A stretch of DNA of 64,000 nt from Robertkochia marina (lineage in GTDB: Bacteria > Bacteroidota > Bacteroidia > Flavobacteriales > Flavobacteriaceae), in assembly GCF_004799345.1 (NCBI RefSeq), contig NZ_SSMC01000002.1:124001-188000 (forward strand), given 5' to 3'. The first letter of the stretch is position 1, and each line of letters opens with the position of its first letter. Below, in pieces: positions 1 through 8,374 of the stretch. The notes under the pieces are model-generated. The model searched no databases, had not been told where the DNA came from, and saw only the letters and a program-made list of their open reading frames with translations. The position numbers and the translations under genes were made by a program.

Positions 1-137
1 GTTCCTTTTTCGAGAATTATTACACCTGGTATCGGAGTATTTTCGTTTTTTGATATTACTACCCCAGAAATTTGATGCTGACTCCAACTTAAAATTGGAA
101 TTAAAAGAAAGGCTAATATCAGATTGTATTTAGTCAA
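1..137 (-). CDS. Partial exported protein, carboxypeptidase-regulatory-like domain
   Basis: This gene of the leftmost cassette is cut by the window edge, and only its first 45 or so codons are present. Reading from a TTG at 137 gives a hydrophobic signal peptide ending in WSQ, followed by ISGVV and a TPIPGV motif. These are typical of the start of a CarboxypepD_reg-like beta-sandwich domain, as found at the N-terminus of many Bacteroidota TonB-dependent receptors and surface proteins. No ATG is in frame, so the TTG start is a guess; an ATT lies four codons upstream. The gene starts 19 bases inside the cassette boundary, as in other cassettes of the array. The full length and function cannot be judged. 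Confidence 0.6.
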   Translation of the reverse strand, partial: MTKYNLILAFLLIPILSWSQHQISGVVISKNENTPIPGVIILEKG

Positions 138-155
138 ATTTTTCTGGTAAATGCT

Positions 156-334
156 GCACAACGGCTAGTGTATGAACCGTTGTGGCTGGGCGTGCTCAAG
201 CTCTTTTTGGCCTTTTGCGGCTGGGGAGCTTGAGCCGCCGAGTAGTGGCGGTTCATTTTAGTTCTGGTGTTGAATATAAGAAAATAGTCGAAACTTGTAG
301 GAAGTAGCAATGGCTTTATACACCTAAGTTATGC
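156..334 (-). repeat. attC site 1 (class 3)
   Basis: The core boxes are GCACAAC (156-162) and GTTATGC (328-334). The arms AACGGCTAGTGTATGAA and (reverse) AACTTAGGTGTATAAA pair imperfectly. It belongs to the gene-less cassette on its right. Confidence 0.88.
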
Positions 335-544
335 GGCGTTGATTTAAGCTGGAATCCCCGGATCCTGGCAAGTACACCCCGCGAGGCGTGCAATTAGCTG
401 TGGGCGAGGGTGGGGGCACGGCTTGCGGCTATTCTCTGGGAGGTGAGCGCGAAAAAAGTCAAAAATTTTTCGAGTCTTATCAGACTCCCCCACTTAAAAA
501 TCGACTATAAAAAAGTGCCTTCGGCACTTAGAATGACGCATAAC
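328..544 (-). other. Gene-less structured cassette, copy 1
   Basis: The interval is bounded by GTTATGCG and CGCATAAC and has no minus-strand reading frame. On the minus strand it starts with a terminator hairpin, then a GAGTCT-GATA-AGACTC hairpin, then a GC-rich section in which GCACGGCTTGCGG can pair with CCGCGAGGCGTGC with one mismatch. Next comes a conserved stretch containing GTACTTGCCAGGATCC. The same body recurs near 3975, 8742, 9644, 10137 and 11715, always with a class 3 attC. It may encode a structured RNA, act as an insulator, or be a non-coding mobile unit; its role is unknown. Confidence 0.8.
507..529 (-). terminator. Terminator at entry of gene-less cassette 1
   Basis: The stem AAGTGCC/GGCACTT closes a UUCG-type loop and is followed on the minus strand by a T-run. 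It lies within 30 bases of the cassette boundary and would stop transcription arriving from upstream cassettes. Confidence 0.75.
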
Positions 545-723
545 GGTCGGGCTATGCACTGGCGCGGGTGGGGGCAGCTGGCCGAGCTTTGGGCCTTTGG
601 CGTTGGAGGAGGCCAGCAACCAAGACGTGGTGCATTTTTTTCTTTTTGTTCTGGATTTGAAGATAGAAAAAATAGTCTAATTCTTACAGAAAAGCAGCGC
701 TTGGGTATAGCCTCATGTTGTAC
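538..723 (-). repeat. attC site 2 (class 1)
   Basis: The core boxes are GCATAAC and GTTGTAC. The arms contain GGGCTATG and GGTATAGCC, which pair with one extra base on the left arm. It belongs to the amidohydrolase cassette. Confidence 0.9.
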
Positions 724-795
724 AAAGTTTTCCTATCTTTATTTTTATTTATAGCGATTAATCTTACACTTTACTTCTTAATTTCAAATTTTTAA

Positions 796-2100
796 ATGAT
801 TCGTATTACATCTACTTTTATTTTTCTTCTACTATTTCTGTCTCCCACAATTAAAGCCCAAGAAGCCGAAACATTTATTATAGCTGGTTTATTTTATGAT
901 AGCCAAGAAAATAAATTATTGAAAGATAGGATGATTCATATTGAAGGAAATAAAATCACCAAAGTTGGACATAGAATTAATATACCAAAGGGGTCTAAAG
1001 TTATAGACCTAAGCGATTATACAGTTCTTCCAGGATTAATTGATTCTCATACTCATGTTTTATTCGACCAGGAACCGTTGGAAGATTTTGCAGAACATAG
1101 TATTAGTACCTTGGTTTTAGAAAGCCCAGCCTTAAGAACCTTGAGAGGTGTCGAAAGAGCCAAATCATATCTTGATGTTGGAATTACTACTATAAAGGAT
1201 CTGGGAAATTCTGGTGAGTTTTTAGATGTGGCATTACGAGACGCAATTAATGAAGGCTCTATAGAAGGTCCTCGTATTTTTGCTGCGGGCCAAATTATGT
1301 CTGGACAAGGTGGGCAGATCTATGGTGTTCGAAAGAAGTACCAGGAAATCGTGGAAGAGGAATACCGAATAATTAAAGGTCCCGCAGACGCTATAAACGC
1401 AGTTAGTGAGCATATTAATCAAGGTGTTGATTTGATAAAAATTTGTGCTGATAACCTTCCAAATAATACTAAACTAACTATTCCTGAAATGGAATCTATT
1501 GTAAAAACTGCGCATAGATCTGGGTTAACTGTTACAGCTCATTCAGTCACCAACCAGTCTGCTTGGGATGCAATAAAAGCAGGCGTTGACGGAATTGAGC
1601 ATGGATTTTTTATTGCTGATTCCACACTCAGTCTTATGGCGGATAAAAATGTATTTTTGGTTCCAACCGAGAACAGCCTACATTATATGAGAACCTATTA
1701 TGAGCTACAAGGAAAAGACCCTGATAAACTTTCCTGGTTAGATAGATATATGAAGGATATGCGAGAAAGATTGATGAAAGCGATAGATAAGAAAGTTATG
1801 ATCGTTGCCGGTTCTGATAATTATACTGATATTCAGGTTCCTCGTGGAGTTTCTTCACGGGACATGTTTAAAGCCTATTATGAATCTGGAATGAAACCGC
1901 TAAATATTCTACAGTCGGCAACTTATTTGGCTGCTAAAAGTTTTAATAAAGAAAATGAAATAGGGTCTTTAAGTCCAGAATCTTATGCTGATATTATCGC
2001 CATAAATGGAGATTTGCAAAATGATTTTTTAAATTCAATTGAAGATGTTGTTTTTGTAATGAAAGATGGTAAAATCTATTTTGATAACTCAATCGAATAA
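796..2100 (+). CDS. Secreted amidohydrolase family protein
   Basis: The 434-residue protein begins with a signal peptide (residues 1-21, ending KAQ) and continues as a metal-dependent amidohydrolase of the imidazolonepropionase/prolidase-like type. Metal ligands are visible: His85 and His87 in DSHTH, a probably carbamylated Lys215 in LIKICAD, His249 in TAHS, His269 in IEHGFF and Asp341 in AGSDNY. The length and the final composite beta domain (SPESYADIIAINGD) look complete, so an active hydrolase of a cyclic amide or a dipeptide is likely; the substrate is unknown. It is the only complete cassette gene on the plus strand, antisense to the others, so it probably needs its own promoter within 724-795. 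I see no perfect TAnnTTTG box there. Confidence 0.85.
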   Translation: MIRITSTFIFLLLFLSPTIKAQEAETFIIAGLFYDSQENKLLKDRMIHIEGNKITKVGHRINIPKGSKVIDLSDYTVLPGLIDSHTHVLFDQEPLEDFAEHSISTLVLESPALRTLRGVERAKSYLDVGITTIKDLGNSGEFLDVALRDAINEGSIEGPRIFAAGQIMSGQGGQIYGVRKKYQEIVEEEYRIIKGPADAINAVSEHINQGVDLIKICADNLPNNTKLTIPEMESIVKTAHRSGLTVTAHSVTNQSAWDAIKAGVDGIEHGFFIADSTLSLMADKNVFLVPTENSLHYMRTYYELQGKDPDKLSWLDRYMKDMRERLMKAIDKKVMIVAGSDNYTDIQVPRGVSSRDMFKAYYESGMKPLNILQSATYLAAKSFNKENEIGSLSPESYADIIAINGDLQNDFLNSIEDVVFVMKDGKIYFDNSIE

Positions 2101-2146
2101 CATCTTAGACTCAAAATTCTGAGTCGTAAATTTTAATGAAAATTTT

Positions 2147-2368
2147 GTACAACGGTCGGGCTATGCACCGGTGCGGTATGGGGCAGCTGGGCGACCTTTT
2201 GGCCTTCCTGCCCCTTGAGCTCGCTTGCGAGGTCATTTGGGGTGGCGTTGGAGGAGGCCAGCAACCTGGACGTGGTGCATTTTTTTCTTTTTGTTCTGGA
2301 TTTGAAGATAGAAAAAATAGTCTAATTCTTACGAAAAGCTAGGGCTTGGGTATAGCCTCATGTTGTAC
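2147..2368 (-). repeat. attC site 3 (class 1, enlarged)
   Basis: At 222 bp this is the longest site. The core boxes are GTACAAC and GTTGTAC. The apex carries an insert with CTTGAGCTCGCTTGCGAGG that can fold on itself; sites 4 and 26 share it. Confidence 0.9.
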
Positions 2369-2407
2369 GCTGTTATTGCATATTAAGCTCTTATTTATTG
2401 GTTTAAT

Positions 2408-2935
2408 TTATTTTTTCTGTTGTTCGAATCTTTTTGAAATTTCATTGAATAATTCATCATATGTGCAATTCAATATACTAGTGATCATTATATGGCTTGT
2501 TCCAAATGTTGAAATATTTATTTTGCTTGCCAGATAGTTTAATCCTGTATTTTCAATCAAATTTTGATTCTTTAAATAGATCGCTAAGTACTGATTATGG
2601 TTATGATTAATGGTATCAATTTTCTCAATTTCATTCCAATTAATCTGTTTCTTATTGGATAAGAAAAAGTCATTGTAAATACCGTGACTGTCTATTTTTA
2701 CATGTCCTTTTTTAGTTAAAAGTTTAAAAAGGACCCAAATTGTAAACAGTAAAATAATTAACCCAATTATTGAGAAAGTAATTACTGAATTTTTAGTAGG
2801 CAGTAACCACCATGTATGTGAATCAGGATTTTTCAAAAATGTCCAAAGGAGATAGGTTATTACCACCAAGGAAGTAATACAGCCAAGTACGTACCATTTG
2901 TAATTAGTGTTTTTATGATAATACGTTACTTCCAT
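2408..2935 (-). CDS. Membrane protein with PH-like domain
   Basis: The 175-residue protein has two predicted membrane helices (about 14-34 and 50-72) and a soluble domain after residue 76. The pattern HGIYNDFFLSNKKQINWNEI, then a strand with YLAIYLKN, then a late short helix, recalls the bacterial PH-like STM3941 family. The family assignment is by pattern only. The gene fills its cassette: the start lies 36 bases from the upstream core box and the stop lies 40 bases before the downstream one. No function can be given; a cytoplasmic domain anchored to the inner membrane is the best description. Confidence 0.7.
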   Translation of the reverse strand: MEVTYYHKNTNYKWYVLGCITSLVVITYLLWTFLKNPDSHTWWLLPTKNSVITFSIIGLIILLFTIWVLFKLLTKKGHVKIDSHGIYNDFFLSNKKQINWNEIEKIDTINHNHNQYLAIYLKNQNLIENTGLNYLASKINISTFGTSHIMITSILNCTYDELFNEISKRFEQQKK

Positions 2936-2970
2936 TAATTTTTAGGATAATTGTTTAGCCCAATAATTGC

Positions 2971-3191
2971 GTACAACGGTCGGGCTATGCACCGGTGTGG
3001 TATGGGGCAGCTGGGCGACCTTTTGGCCTTCCTGCCCCTTGAGCTCGCTTGCGAGGTCATTTGGGGTGGCGTTGGAGGAGACCAGCAACCTTAACGAGGT
3101 GCATTTTTTCTTTTTTGTTCAGGAGATTAAGATAAAGAAAATAGTCTAATTCTTGTAGGATCTAGCACTGGGGTATAGCCTCATGTTACCT
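2971..3191 (-). repeat. attC site 4 (class 1, enlarged)
   Basis: The core boxes are GTACAAC and GTTACCT. The site is 221 bp because of the same apex insert as site 3. Confidence 0.9.
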
Positions 3192-3197
3192 GCAGTA

Positions 3198-3797
3198 TTA
3201 TTTGTCATTATAAAGACCTAAGTATAAGTAATTCAAGAGATATGCCTTGTAAACCATTATATTAAATTTATTGTCAGGAATTGTATTGATAATCTTATGT
3301 TGAGTCTCAATATACTTTGATTTAATTCCTGGAGAATCTCCGTCCATAGCAAGTATAAGATTGTACCTCCATGACCCTTTTTTATATAAATCATATTTTA
3401 AATAAGCATTTGCAATGCAAACTTTCGGTATTTGGGTTCCACCGCCTTCGAATATGGGATCAGGATAAAATTTCAGTTTTTCAATAAAGTTAGTCTTGAT
3501 TTCTTCCATGTTGATTTTCTGATTTTCTAAATCCTCAAATAACTTTTTGTATGAATTTTTTGAATCGTCATTTAGAACTTTTTCATTAATTAAAAAGGTT
3601 TCAAAATGAGTATGCATATTAATCAGAGAGTCAACGAAATGTTTAGGAACTTCCTCATTAAAAAGATTTACTCTTTTAAATAACTCATTTTCGAAACATA
3701 GAGTTATATATTCATCGATATAAATGTCTTCAACTTTTTGAGCTGACTTACACGATAGAAAGGCAAATGTTATTATGAAGTAAAATGTGTTTTTCAA
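3198..3797 (-). CDS. Putative lipoprotein, unknown function
   Basis: The 199-residue protein starts with a short hydrophobic signal and a lipobox-like FLSC with the cysteine at position 16, so export and lipid anchoring are likely. The rest is mostly helical and charged and contains a GGGTQIPKVC segment and a NLILAMDGDSPG segment. I do not recognise a family. The stop lies six bases from the downstream core box, and the ATG follows the upstream box by ten bases. Confidence 0.7.
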   Translation of the reverse strand: MKNTFYFIITFAFLSCKSAQKVEDIYIDEYITLCFENELFKRVNLFNEEVPKHFVDSLINMHTHFETFLINEKVLNDDSKNSYKKLFEDLENQKINMEEIKTNFIEKLKFYPDPIFEGGGTQIPKVCIANAYLKYDLYKKGSWRYNLILAMDGDSPGIKSKYIETQHKIINTIPDNKFNIMVYKAYLLNYLYLGLYNDK

Positions 3798-3803
3798 TAT
3801 TGC

Positions 3804-3981
3804 AGGTAACGGTCAGTGTATGAACCGTTGTGGTTGGGCGGCTCAAGCCATTTTTGGCCTTTTGCGGCTGGGGAGCTTGAGGCGCCTAGTTGTGGAGGTT
3901 CATTTTAGTTCTGGTGATCAATATAAGAAAATAGTCGAAACTTGTAGGATGTAGCAATGGCTTTATACACCTAAGTTATGC
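3804..3981 (-). repeat. attC site 5 (class 3)
   Basis: The core boxes are AGGTAAC and GTTATGC. The left arm reads GGTCAGTGTATGAACCG instead of the usual GGCTAGTG. It belongs to gene-less copy 2. Confidence 0.88.
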
Positions 3982-4191
3982 GGCGTTGATTTAAGCTGGA
4001 ATCCCCGGATCCTGGCAAGTACACCCCGCGAGCCGTGCAATTAGCTATGGGCGGGGGTGGGGGCACGGCTTGTGGCTATTCTCTGGGAGGTGAGCGCGAA
4101 AAAAGTCAAAAATTTTTCGAGTCTTATCAGACTCCCCCTCTTAAAAATCGACTATAAAAAAGTGCCTTCGGCACTTAGAATGACGCATAAC
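3975..4191 (-). other. Gene-less structured cassette, copy 2
   Basis: This copy is nearly identical to copy 1. Here the inner stem is CCGCGAGCCGTGC against GCACGGCTTGTGG, which repairs the mismatch seen in copy 1. Confidence 0.8.
4155..4176 (-). terminator. Terminator at entry of gene-less cassette 2
   Basis: It has the AAGTGCC/GGCACTT stem with a UUCG loop, followed by a minus-strand T-run. Confidence 0.75.
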
Positions 4192-4363
4192 GGTCGGGCT
4201 ATGCACTGGCGTGGTTGGCTGGCCTGGCTGACCTTTGGGCCTTTTGCTTTGGAGGAGGCCAGGGCAGCGAGCACATAGCGTTTGGTTTGTTTTAAATTTG
4301 AAGATAAGTAATATAGTCGAAACTTGTAAGAATGTTAGCGCTTGTGTATAGCCGAAGTTGTGT
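4185..4363 (-). repeat. attC site 6 (class 2)
   Basis: The core boxes are GCATAAC and GTTGTGT. The right arm ends GCCGAAGTTG rather than GCCTCATGTTG. Confidence 0.88.
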
Positions 4364-4372
4364 GTAGTTTTT

Positions 4373-4762
4373 TTAGTCAATTAAGTCCGAGGGAGTAAAA
4401 AAGCCAAGCTTTTTCCATGGAGGTTTTCCTAGAAAATAATATCGAATACCACCTTTGAACTCGATGTAACTGGCAGAAAGAAAATTGTTTTCAATTTTTA
4501 TAAGATCAGATTTAAGATGCCAAGTACTTTTTGAATTGATATAATATTTTTCTTCATCAAAGAAAATGGTCTGGATTTTTTGAATTTTGGTTACGTACTT
4601 TCCAACAAGGAACAGGGAAATAAATACTAATCCGAACAATATTGCCTGAGGATATTTTTCATCCAGAACAAAGGAGATTATCATGAAACCTAAGATCAAA
4701 ATATTTATCGTGATGATAAAATATAACTTTGTTTTTCCTCCTTTTTCAGATAAATACTCCAT
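4373..4762 (-). CDS. Small membrane protein, unknown function
   Basis: The product is 129 residues with two membrane helices (about 12-33 and 38-56) and a C-terminal soluble part rich in beta strands (TIFFDEEKYYINSK, then IEFKGGIRYYFLGKPPWKKLG). The layout resembles small PH-like membrane proteins also seen in other cassettes here, but I cannot name the family. The frame is open 27 bases further upstream, into the core box; I chose the ATG at 4762 because the added residues are only the translated cassette end. Confidence 0.65.
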   Translation of the reverse strand: MEYLSEKGGKTKLYFIITINILILGFMIISFVLDEKYPQAILFGLVFISLFLVGKYVTKIQKIQTIFFDEEKYYINSKSTWHLKSDLIKIENNFLSASYIEFKGGIRYYFLGKPPWKKLGFFTPSDLID

Positions 4763-4783
4763 AGGCTTTTTTTTAAAAATTAC

Positions 4784-4923
4784 ACACAACGGTGTGGCTA
4801 TGGCTCGTGGCGGGCGGGTTGGTTGATGCGTCCGATGGAAACTAGTAGCCTGGTTGAGTTCATGAATATTTTTTTCTTTTTTAGAAGTAATACACTAGCC
4901 ATGAGATATAGCCGATGTTGTAG
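4784..4923 (-). repeat. attC site 7 (class 4, short)
   Basis: At 140 bp this site is much shorter. The core boxes are ACACAAC and GTTGTAG. It keeps GGCTATGG and AGATATAGCC arms but lacks the AATAGTC motif of the longer sites. Confidence 0.85.
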
Positions 4924-4973
4924 CCCGTTATTTTATTATTTCAGTCAAACGACAAAATTAATTTAAAGAGGGG

Positions 4974-5339
4974 TCATGGGTTTTTGATAAATTTTTTATG
5001 CTCGAAAATACTATCCCAATCTGCTAAAAGTTGTTTAGGGTTATCCTTATTAATGGTAATTTCAAACTTTAACCCTTTGCATTTATTTCTTTTTTCACAC
5101 CACCCTCTAAAGGATAGGGGAATTCTTGAATATGATTTGTAAACGCTGTCTTTGTATGTATATGAAAAAGTTATTCGTTTACTACCTCTTACGCCATTTT
5201 TGATTCCCGAAATTGTGGCAATTACATTTTGAGGATTATTCATTACCTGCTTTTTTGTCTTAAAGTGGTCAACTGTTACATAGACGAATATCCCAATTAC
5301 AAAAAGCCAAAAAATTGTCCTTATTATATTTTCTTTCAT
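4974..5339 (-). CDS. Single-pass membrane protein, unknown function
   Basis: The product is 121 residues: one membrane helix near the N-terminus (about 8-24) and a soluble beta-rich domain with KRITFSYTYKDSVYKSYS. The pattern of an anchored strand-rich domain that starts with NPQNVIATISGIKNG resembles DUF3592-like proteins, but this is only a guess. There are two cysteines, in GWCEKRNKCKG. The gene fills its cassette, starting seven bases from the core box at 5346-5352. Confidence 0.65.
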   Translation of the reverse strand: MKENIIRTIFWLFVIGIFVYVTVDHFKTKKQVMNNPQNVIATISGIKNGVRGSKRITFSYTYKDSVYKSYSRIPLSFRGWCEKRNKCKGLKFEITINKDNPKQLLADWDSIFEHKKFIKNP

Positions 5340-5345
5340 AATGGG

Positions 5346-5533
5346 CTACAACGGCAGGGCTATGCACAGGCGCGGTCTGGGTTAGCTGGCCGACCTTTTG
5401 GCCTTTGGCGTTGGCGGAGGCCAGCAACCAGGATGCAAAGCCGATTTTCTTTTTTTTGGTTGTGGATATCAAGATACAGAAAATAGTCTAATTCTTACAG
5501 AAAAGCAGCGCTTGGGTATAGCCGATGTTAGGC
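5346..5533 (-). repeat. attC site 8 (class 1)
   Basis: The core boxes are CTACAAC and GTTAGGC; the second is the textbook integron core. The left arm reads GGCAGGGCTATGC. Confidence 0.9.
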
Positions 5534-5551
5534 GGAGGTCATTCTTTTTTC

Positions 5552-5908
5552 TTATTTGAACATGTCAAAAGATTCCCCATCACTTGTTTTGAAAAATCCT
5601 TGTTTTTCTTCAGTTAAAAATTGTACTTGTCCATTTTCAAGTTCTATTTCTAGGTTAGAAACCATTTGACCTATTTCGTAGGATAAGTTTCTTTTTTCAT
5701 CAGTACTATAATCTTGAAATTTAGAATCTTTTAGTACTACCACAAGTTCCTCATTGTTAATTAATTCTAAATCGACATCTTCAGTTTCTAAATTACTTGA
5801 AATACTTTCTTTTAAAGTATCTAATAATTGAAGCTTTTCTGTGATGTTCATACAACTAAAGATGGTTGAAGCTAAAATTGTAAGAAGTAGTAGATTGATT
5901 TTTTTCAT
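5552..5908 (-). CDS. Small lipoprotein, unknown function
   Basis: The product is 118 residues with a clear lipobox (TIFSC, Cys19) after a hydrophobic signal, so it is probably an envelope lipoprotein. The mature part is acidic, with ISSNLETEDVDLELINNEELVV-type repeats of glutamate and asparagine and a C-terminal FFKTSDGESFDMFK. I recognise no family. Confidence 0.7.
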   Translation of the reverse strand: MKKINLLLLTILASTIFSCMNITEKLQLLDTLKESISSNLETEDVDLELINNEELVVVLKDSKFQDYSTDEKRNLSYEIGQMVSNLEIELENGQVQFLTEEKQGFFKTSDGESFDMFK

Positions 5909-5933
5909 TGTATTGGTGTTTTATTGGACTTAC

Positions 5934-6118
5934 GCCTAACGGTCGGGCTATGCACCGGTGCGGTATGGGGCGGCTGGGCGACCTTTTGGCCTTTGGCGTT
6001 GGCGGAGACCAGCAACCTTAACGAGGTGCATTTTTTCTTTTTTGTTCTGGAGATTAAGATAAAGAAAATAGTCTAATTCTTGTAGGATCTAGCACTGGGG
6101 TATAGCCTTATGTTACCC
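5934..6118 (-). repeat. attC site 9 (class 1)
   Basis: The core boxes are GCCTAAC and GTTACCC. The 185 bp body is nearly the same as sites 20, 27 and 30, although the cassettes are unrelated. Confidence 0.9.
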
Positions 6119-6126
6119 ACTGTATG

Positions 6127-6393
6127 TTATTTTTTTATTTCAATTAAGAGTTCAATTGAGAACAGTAGAACAATAAATAATTCTGTGAGATTTAAAGTTA
6201 TTTTGTTTTTAATCACTTTGGTAAGAACGAAATCTAAAACTAATCCAATTATTCCAATTGAAATTAAACCAATCATTCCAACCATACCCCAGCCTTCTTC
6301 TTTTACTAGATTTGAGTAATTAAGAATTGTGAAGATGATACAACCTATTAGATATAATGAAGAGTATATTTTTAATACGGTTGGTTTTTTCAT
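6127..6393 (-). CDS. Small integral membrane protein
   Basis: The product is 88 residues with three predicted membrane helices (about 7-27, 37-58 and 66-84) and almost no soluble part. The frame is open through the attC on its upstream side, but the ATG at 6393, six bases from the core box, starts the part that looks like a protein. No family is recognised. Confidence 0.65.
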   Translation of the reverse strand: MKKPTVLKIYSSLYLIGCIIFTILNYSNLVKEEGWGMVGMIGLISIGIIGLVLDFVLTKVIKNKITLNLTELFIVLLFSIELLIEIKK

Positions 6394-6398
6394 ATTGT

Positions 6399-6578
6399 GG
6401 GTAACGGTCGGGCTATGCGCTGGCGTGGTTGGCTGGCCTGGCCCGTGGCGTTGGCCTTTACCTCTGGCCGGGGCCAGGGCAGCAAGCACATAGTATTGTT
6501 TTTAGTTTGGATGATCAAGATATGTAAAATAGTCTAAACTTGTAGGAAGTAGCGCTTGCGTATAGCCTCTTGTTGTGT
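6399..6578 (-). repeat. attC site 10 (class 2)
   Basis: The core boxes are GGGTAAC and GTTGTGT. The apex reads GCCCGTGGCGTTGGCCTTTACCTCTGGCC. Confidence 0.9.
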
Positions 6579-6594
6579 GCTGTACTGTTTATTT

Positions 6595-6933
6595 TTAGTT
6601 CATTATTAGGCTTAAAAGAATTATTAGAAATATTATTCCAGTTAAAACCCATATGAACATTTTCAGGACTTTGCTTTGATCATTATAGTCATATCCAGGG
6701 ATGGATTCAGTTGAAGCAACAATTTTATTTTCAATTAAAATTGAATCAATAATTTCCCTGTCTTTATCTGCCAAAAAGTATCTGATTCCTTTATCAATAT
6801 ATGGTTGCTCTTTTGAGTCCTGATAGAATTTTATACCATTTTTCTCCAGTTCATTTTCAAAGATGATTTTGTCTTTGAGTAAGACATAGAGTTTAAAATG
6901 TTCTTGATGTTTTATGCTAAAATTTTGACTCAA
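6595..6933 (-). CDS. Tail-anchored hypothetical protein
   Basis: The product is about 112 residues with a soluble N-terminal part and a single C-terminal membrane helix (roughly 88-110). The sequence KIIFENELEKNGIKFY, then GIRYFLADKDREIID, looks like a small ferredoxin-like alpha-beta fold, with no family I can name. No ATG is available in the cassette part; the TTG at 6933 is the most likely start, since the longer open frame runs back through the attC. Confidence 0.6.
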   Translation of the reverse strand: MSQNFSIKHQEHFKLYVLLKDKIIFENELEKNGIKFYQDSKEQPYIDKGIRYFLADKDREIIDSILIENKIVASTESIPGYDYNDQSKVLKMFIWVLTGIIFLIILLSLIMN

Positions 6934-6948
6934 TTTTTTCAGTATTGC

Positions 6949-7134
6949 ACACAACGGTCGGGCTATGCACAGGCGCGGTTGGGGCCGCTGGCCGACCTTT
7001 TGGCCTTTGGCGTTGGCGGAGGCCAGCAACCTGGACGGGGTGCATTTTTTTCTTTTTTTGTTCTGGAGATTAAGATAAAGAAAATAGTCTAATTCTTGTA
7101 GGATCCCGCGCTTGGGTATAGCCTCATGTTGGCT
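6949..7134 (-). repeat. attC site 11 (class 1)
   Basis: The core boxes are ACACAAC and GTTGGCT. It is of the CAGGCGCGGTTGGGG subtype. Confidence 0.9.
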
Positions 7135-7153
7135 GTAGTTTTATTTTTTTATA

Positions 7154-7316
7154 ATATTTAGTATATCCGCTAATAGATAAGCCCCTGTAATTTCAAGTAG
7201 AAAAAGTGCATGATATATTTTACCTTCTGGTAGGACGGTTGTGTAGCAGAAATACAATATTAGGACACAAAGTGGATAAGAAAATATTCTAAGAATTATT
7301 TTGCTAATTGTCCATT
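7154..7316 (-). CDS. Possible small membrane ORF after 7304 gene
   Basis: Directly after the end of the upstream gene, a second minus-strand frame runs open to a TAA at 7154. It would encode about 50 residues with two hydrophobic stretches (PLCVLILYFCY and HALFLLEITGAYLLADIL). It has no ATG and overlaps the A-rich end of the previous gene in another frame. It could be a second gene read by translational coupling from a non-ATG start, or the tail of the upstream protein reached by a frameshift on the A-run. The coordinates are approximate. Confidence 0.3.
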
Positions 7317-7825
7317 GATTTTCTTTTTCCTTTTTCCTTTTTCTTTTTGGGAGTGTTTTTAAATCGTTCTGGATAATACTTTCTTTCTAAATCTTCAAGG
7401 GTTTCTTTTAATTCTTCTATAAGATTCCTTTTCTCCATGATTTCAAGCTTTCTTAGAATCAAGAATGGTATTACAAATAAAAGGGGGATAATTAAGGATG
7501 CTTTCCAACCTTCTTGGAATCCCCTTCCGATGATTGGAAATGACATAAAAATTATAAGAAGAATTAAAGTTATTTTTCCAAAGATTGTGTGGTAAGGATT
7601 CTTCTCAATGGAAATCCCACTAAACTGATCATTCGAATTGAATTTTATGTGGAATACAGGGTACGCTCCCCTCAACCAAGAAGAACTTCTCCAAAGGAGT
7701 ATTTCTTTTGAACGAATTTCTCCACTGTATTTAAGGGTGTTGACAAATAAAGCATCAAAAAAATGATTCTTTAGAGAGCTTTTCTTTTGCTCTAATACCA
7801 GTTCTTCAATGATGTTTTTATTCAA
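7304..7825 (-). CDS. Membrane protein with lysine-rich tail
   Basis: The product is 173 residues: a soluble N-terminal domain (about 1-80), two membrane helices (about 82-101 and 108-126) and a charged helix ending in an extremely lysine-rich tail (about 153-170). The tail is encoded by an A-rich run at 7316-7345, a place where slippage or an assembly error could hide a frameshift. No family is recognised. Confidence 0.65.
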   Translation of the reverse strand: MNKNIIEELVLEQKKSSLKNHFFDALFVNTLKYSGEIRSKEILLWRSSSWLRGAYPVFHIKFNSNDQFSGISIEKNPYHTIFGKITLILLIIFMSFPIIGRGFQEGWKASLIIPLLFVIPFLILRKLEIMEKRNLIEELKETLEDLERKYYPERFKNTPKKKKEKGKRKSMDN

Positions 7826-7846
7826 AGTTTAATGTTCTAAAATTAC

Positions 7847-7985
7847 AGCCAACGACGGGGCTATGGCTCGTGGCGGGCGGTTTGATTTATGCGTACGATG
7901 GAAACGAATAGCCTGGTTGGTTCATGAATATTTTTTCTTTTTTAGAAGTACGACACTAGCCTATGAGCTATAGCCGATGTTGCCA
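7847..7985 (-). repeat. attC site 12 (class 4, short)
   Basis: The core boxes are AGCCAAC and GTTGCCA. At 139 bp it resembles site 7. The left arm is GACGGGGCTATGG. Confidence 0.85.
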
Positions 7986-8097
7986 TTTCGTTGTTTACAG
8001 TTAATATCTTATTCGACTTAATTCAGTTCCTGCTTTTGAGATTAAGAAGATTAACTCACACTTTTCTATAGAGCCGGACTAACGAACGATCGAATAA

Positions 8098-8280
8098 TTA
8101 ATTAGTGGGTTGCTTCTTTTCGCTGAAAATTTTAAAAATCAACGAAACATTAATCACGAATGCAGGAATTATAAAGACATCTTTAACGGTGCTTACTTCG
8201 AACACATCATATTGTAATAAAATAAATGAAAGGAAAATTATAATTGTAGATATTATTAATCCAGTTTTTATATAGTTCAT
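8098..8280 (-). CDS. Small membrane protein (two-gene cassette)
   Basis: The product is 60 residues with two membrane helices (about 5-24 and 33-50) and a basic C-terminus. It shares one cassette with a second small membrane protein upstream (8375-8533), one of the few cassettes that seem to carry two genes. About 110 bases between its stop and the downstream core box hold nothing I recognise. Confidence 0.55.
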   Translation of the reverse strand: MNYIKTGLIISTIIIFLSFILLQYDVFEVSTVKDVFIIPAFVINVSLIFKIFSEKKQPTN

Positions 8281-8374
8281 AAGCTTATTGTTTTGTTTTT
8301 GGATTTATGGTTTTTTTATTCTTAGATTTTCATTTAATGGCCTTTTCGTTGGTTTATTCAAATTCTAGATTGAA

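Noticed and set aside
410-754. Plus-strand frames beginning MGARLAAILWEVSAKK in several places
   Set aside because: They run through gene-less cassettes and attC sites, opposite to the cassette direction, and differ only as the repeats do; they are by-products of the repeats.
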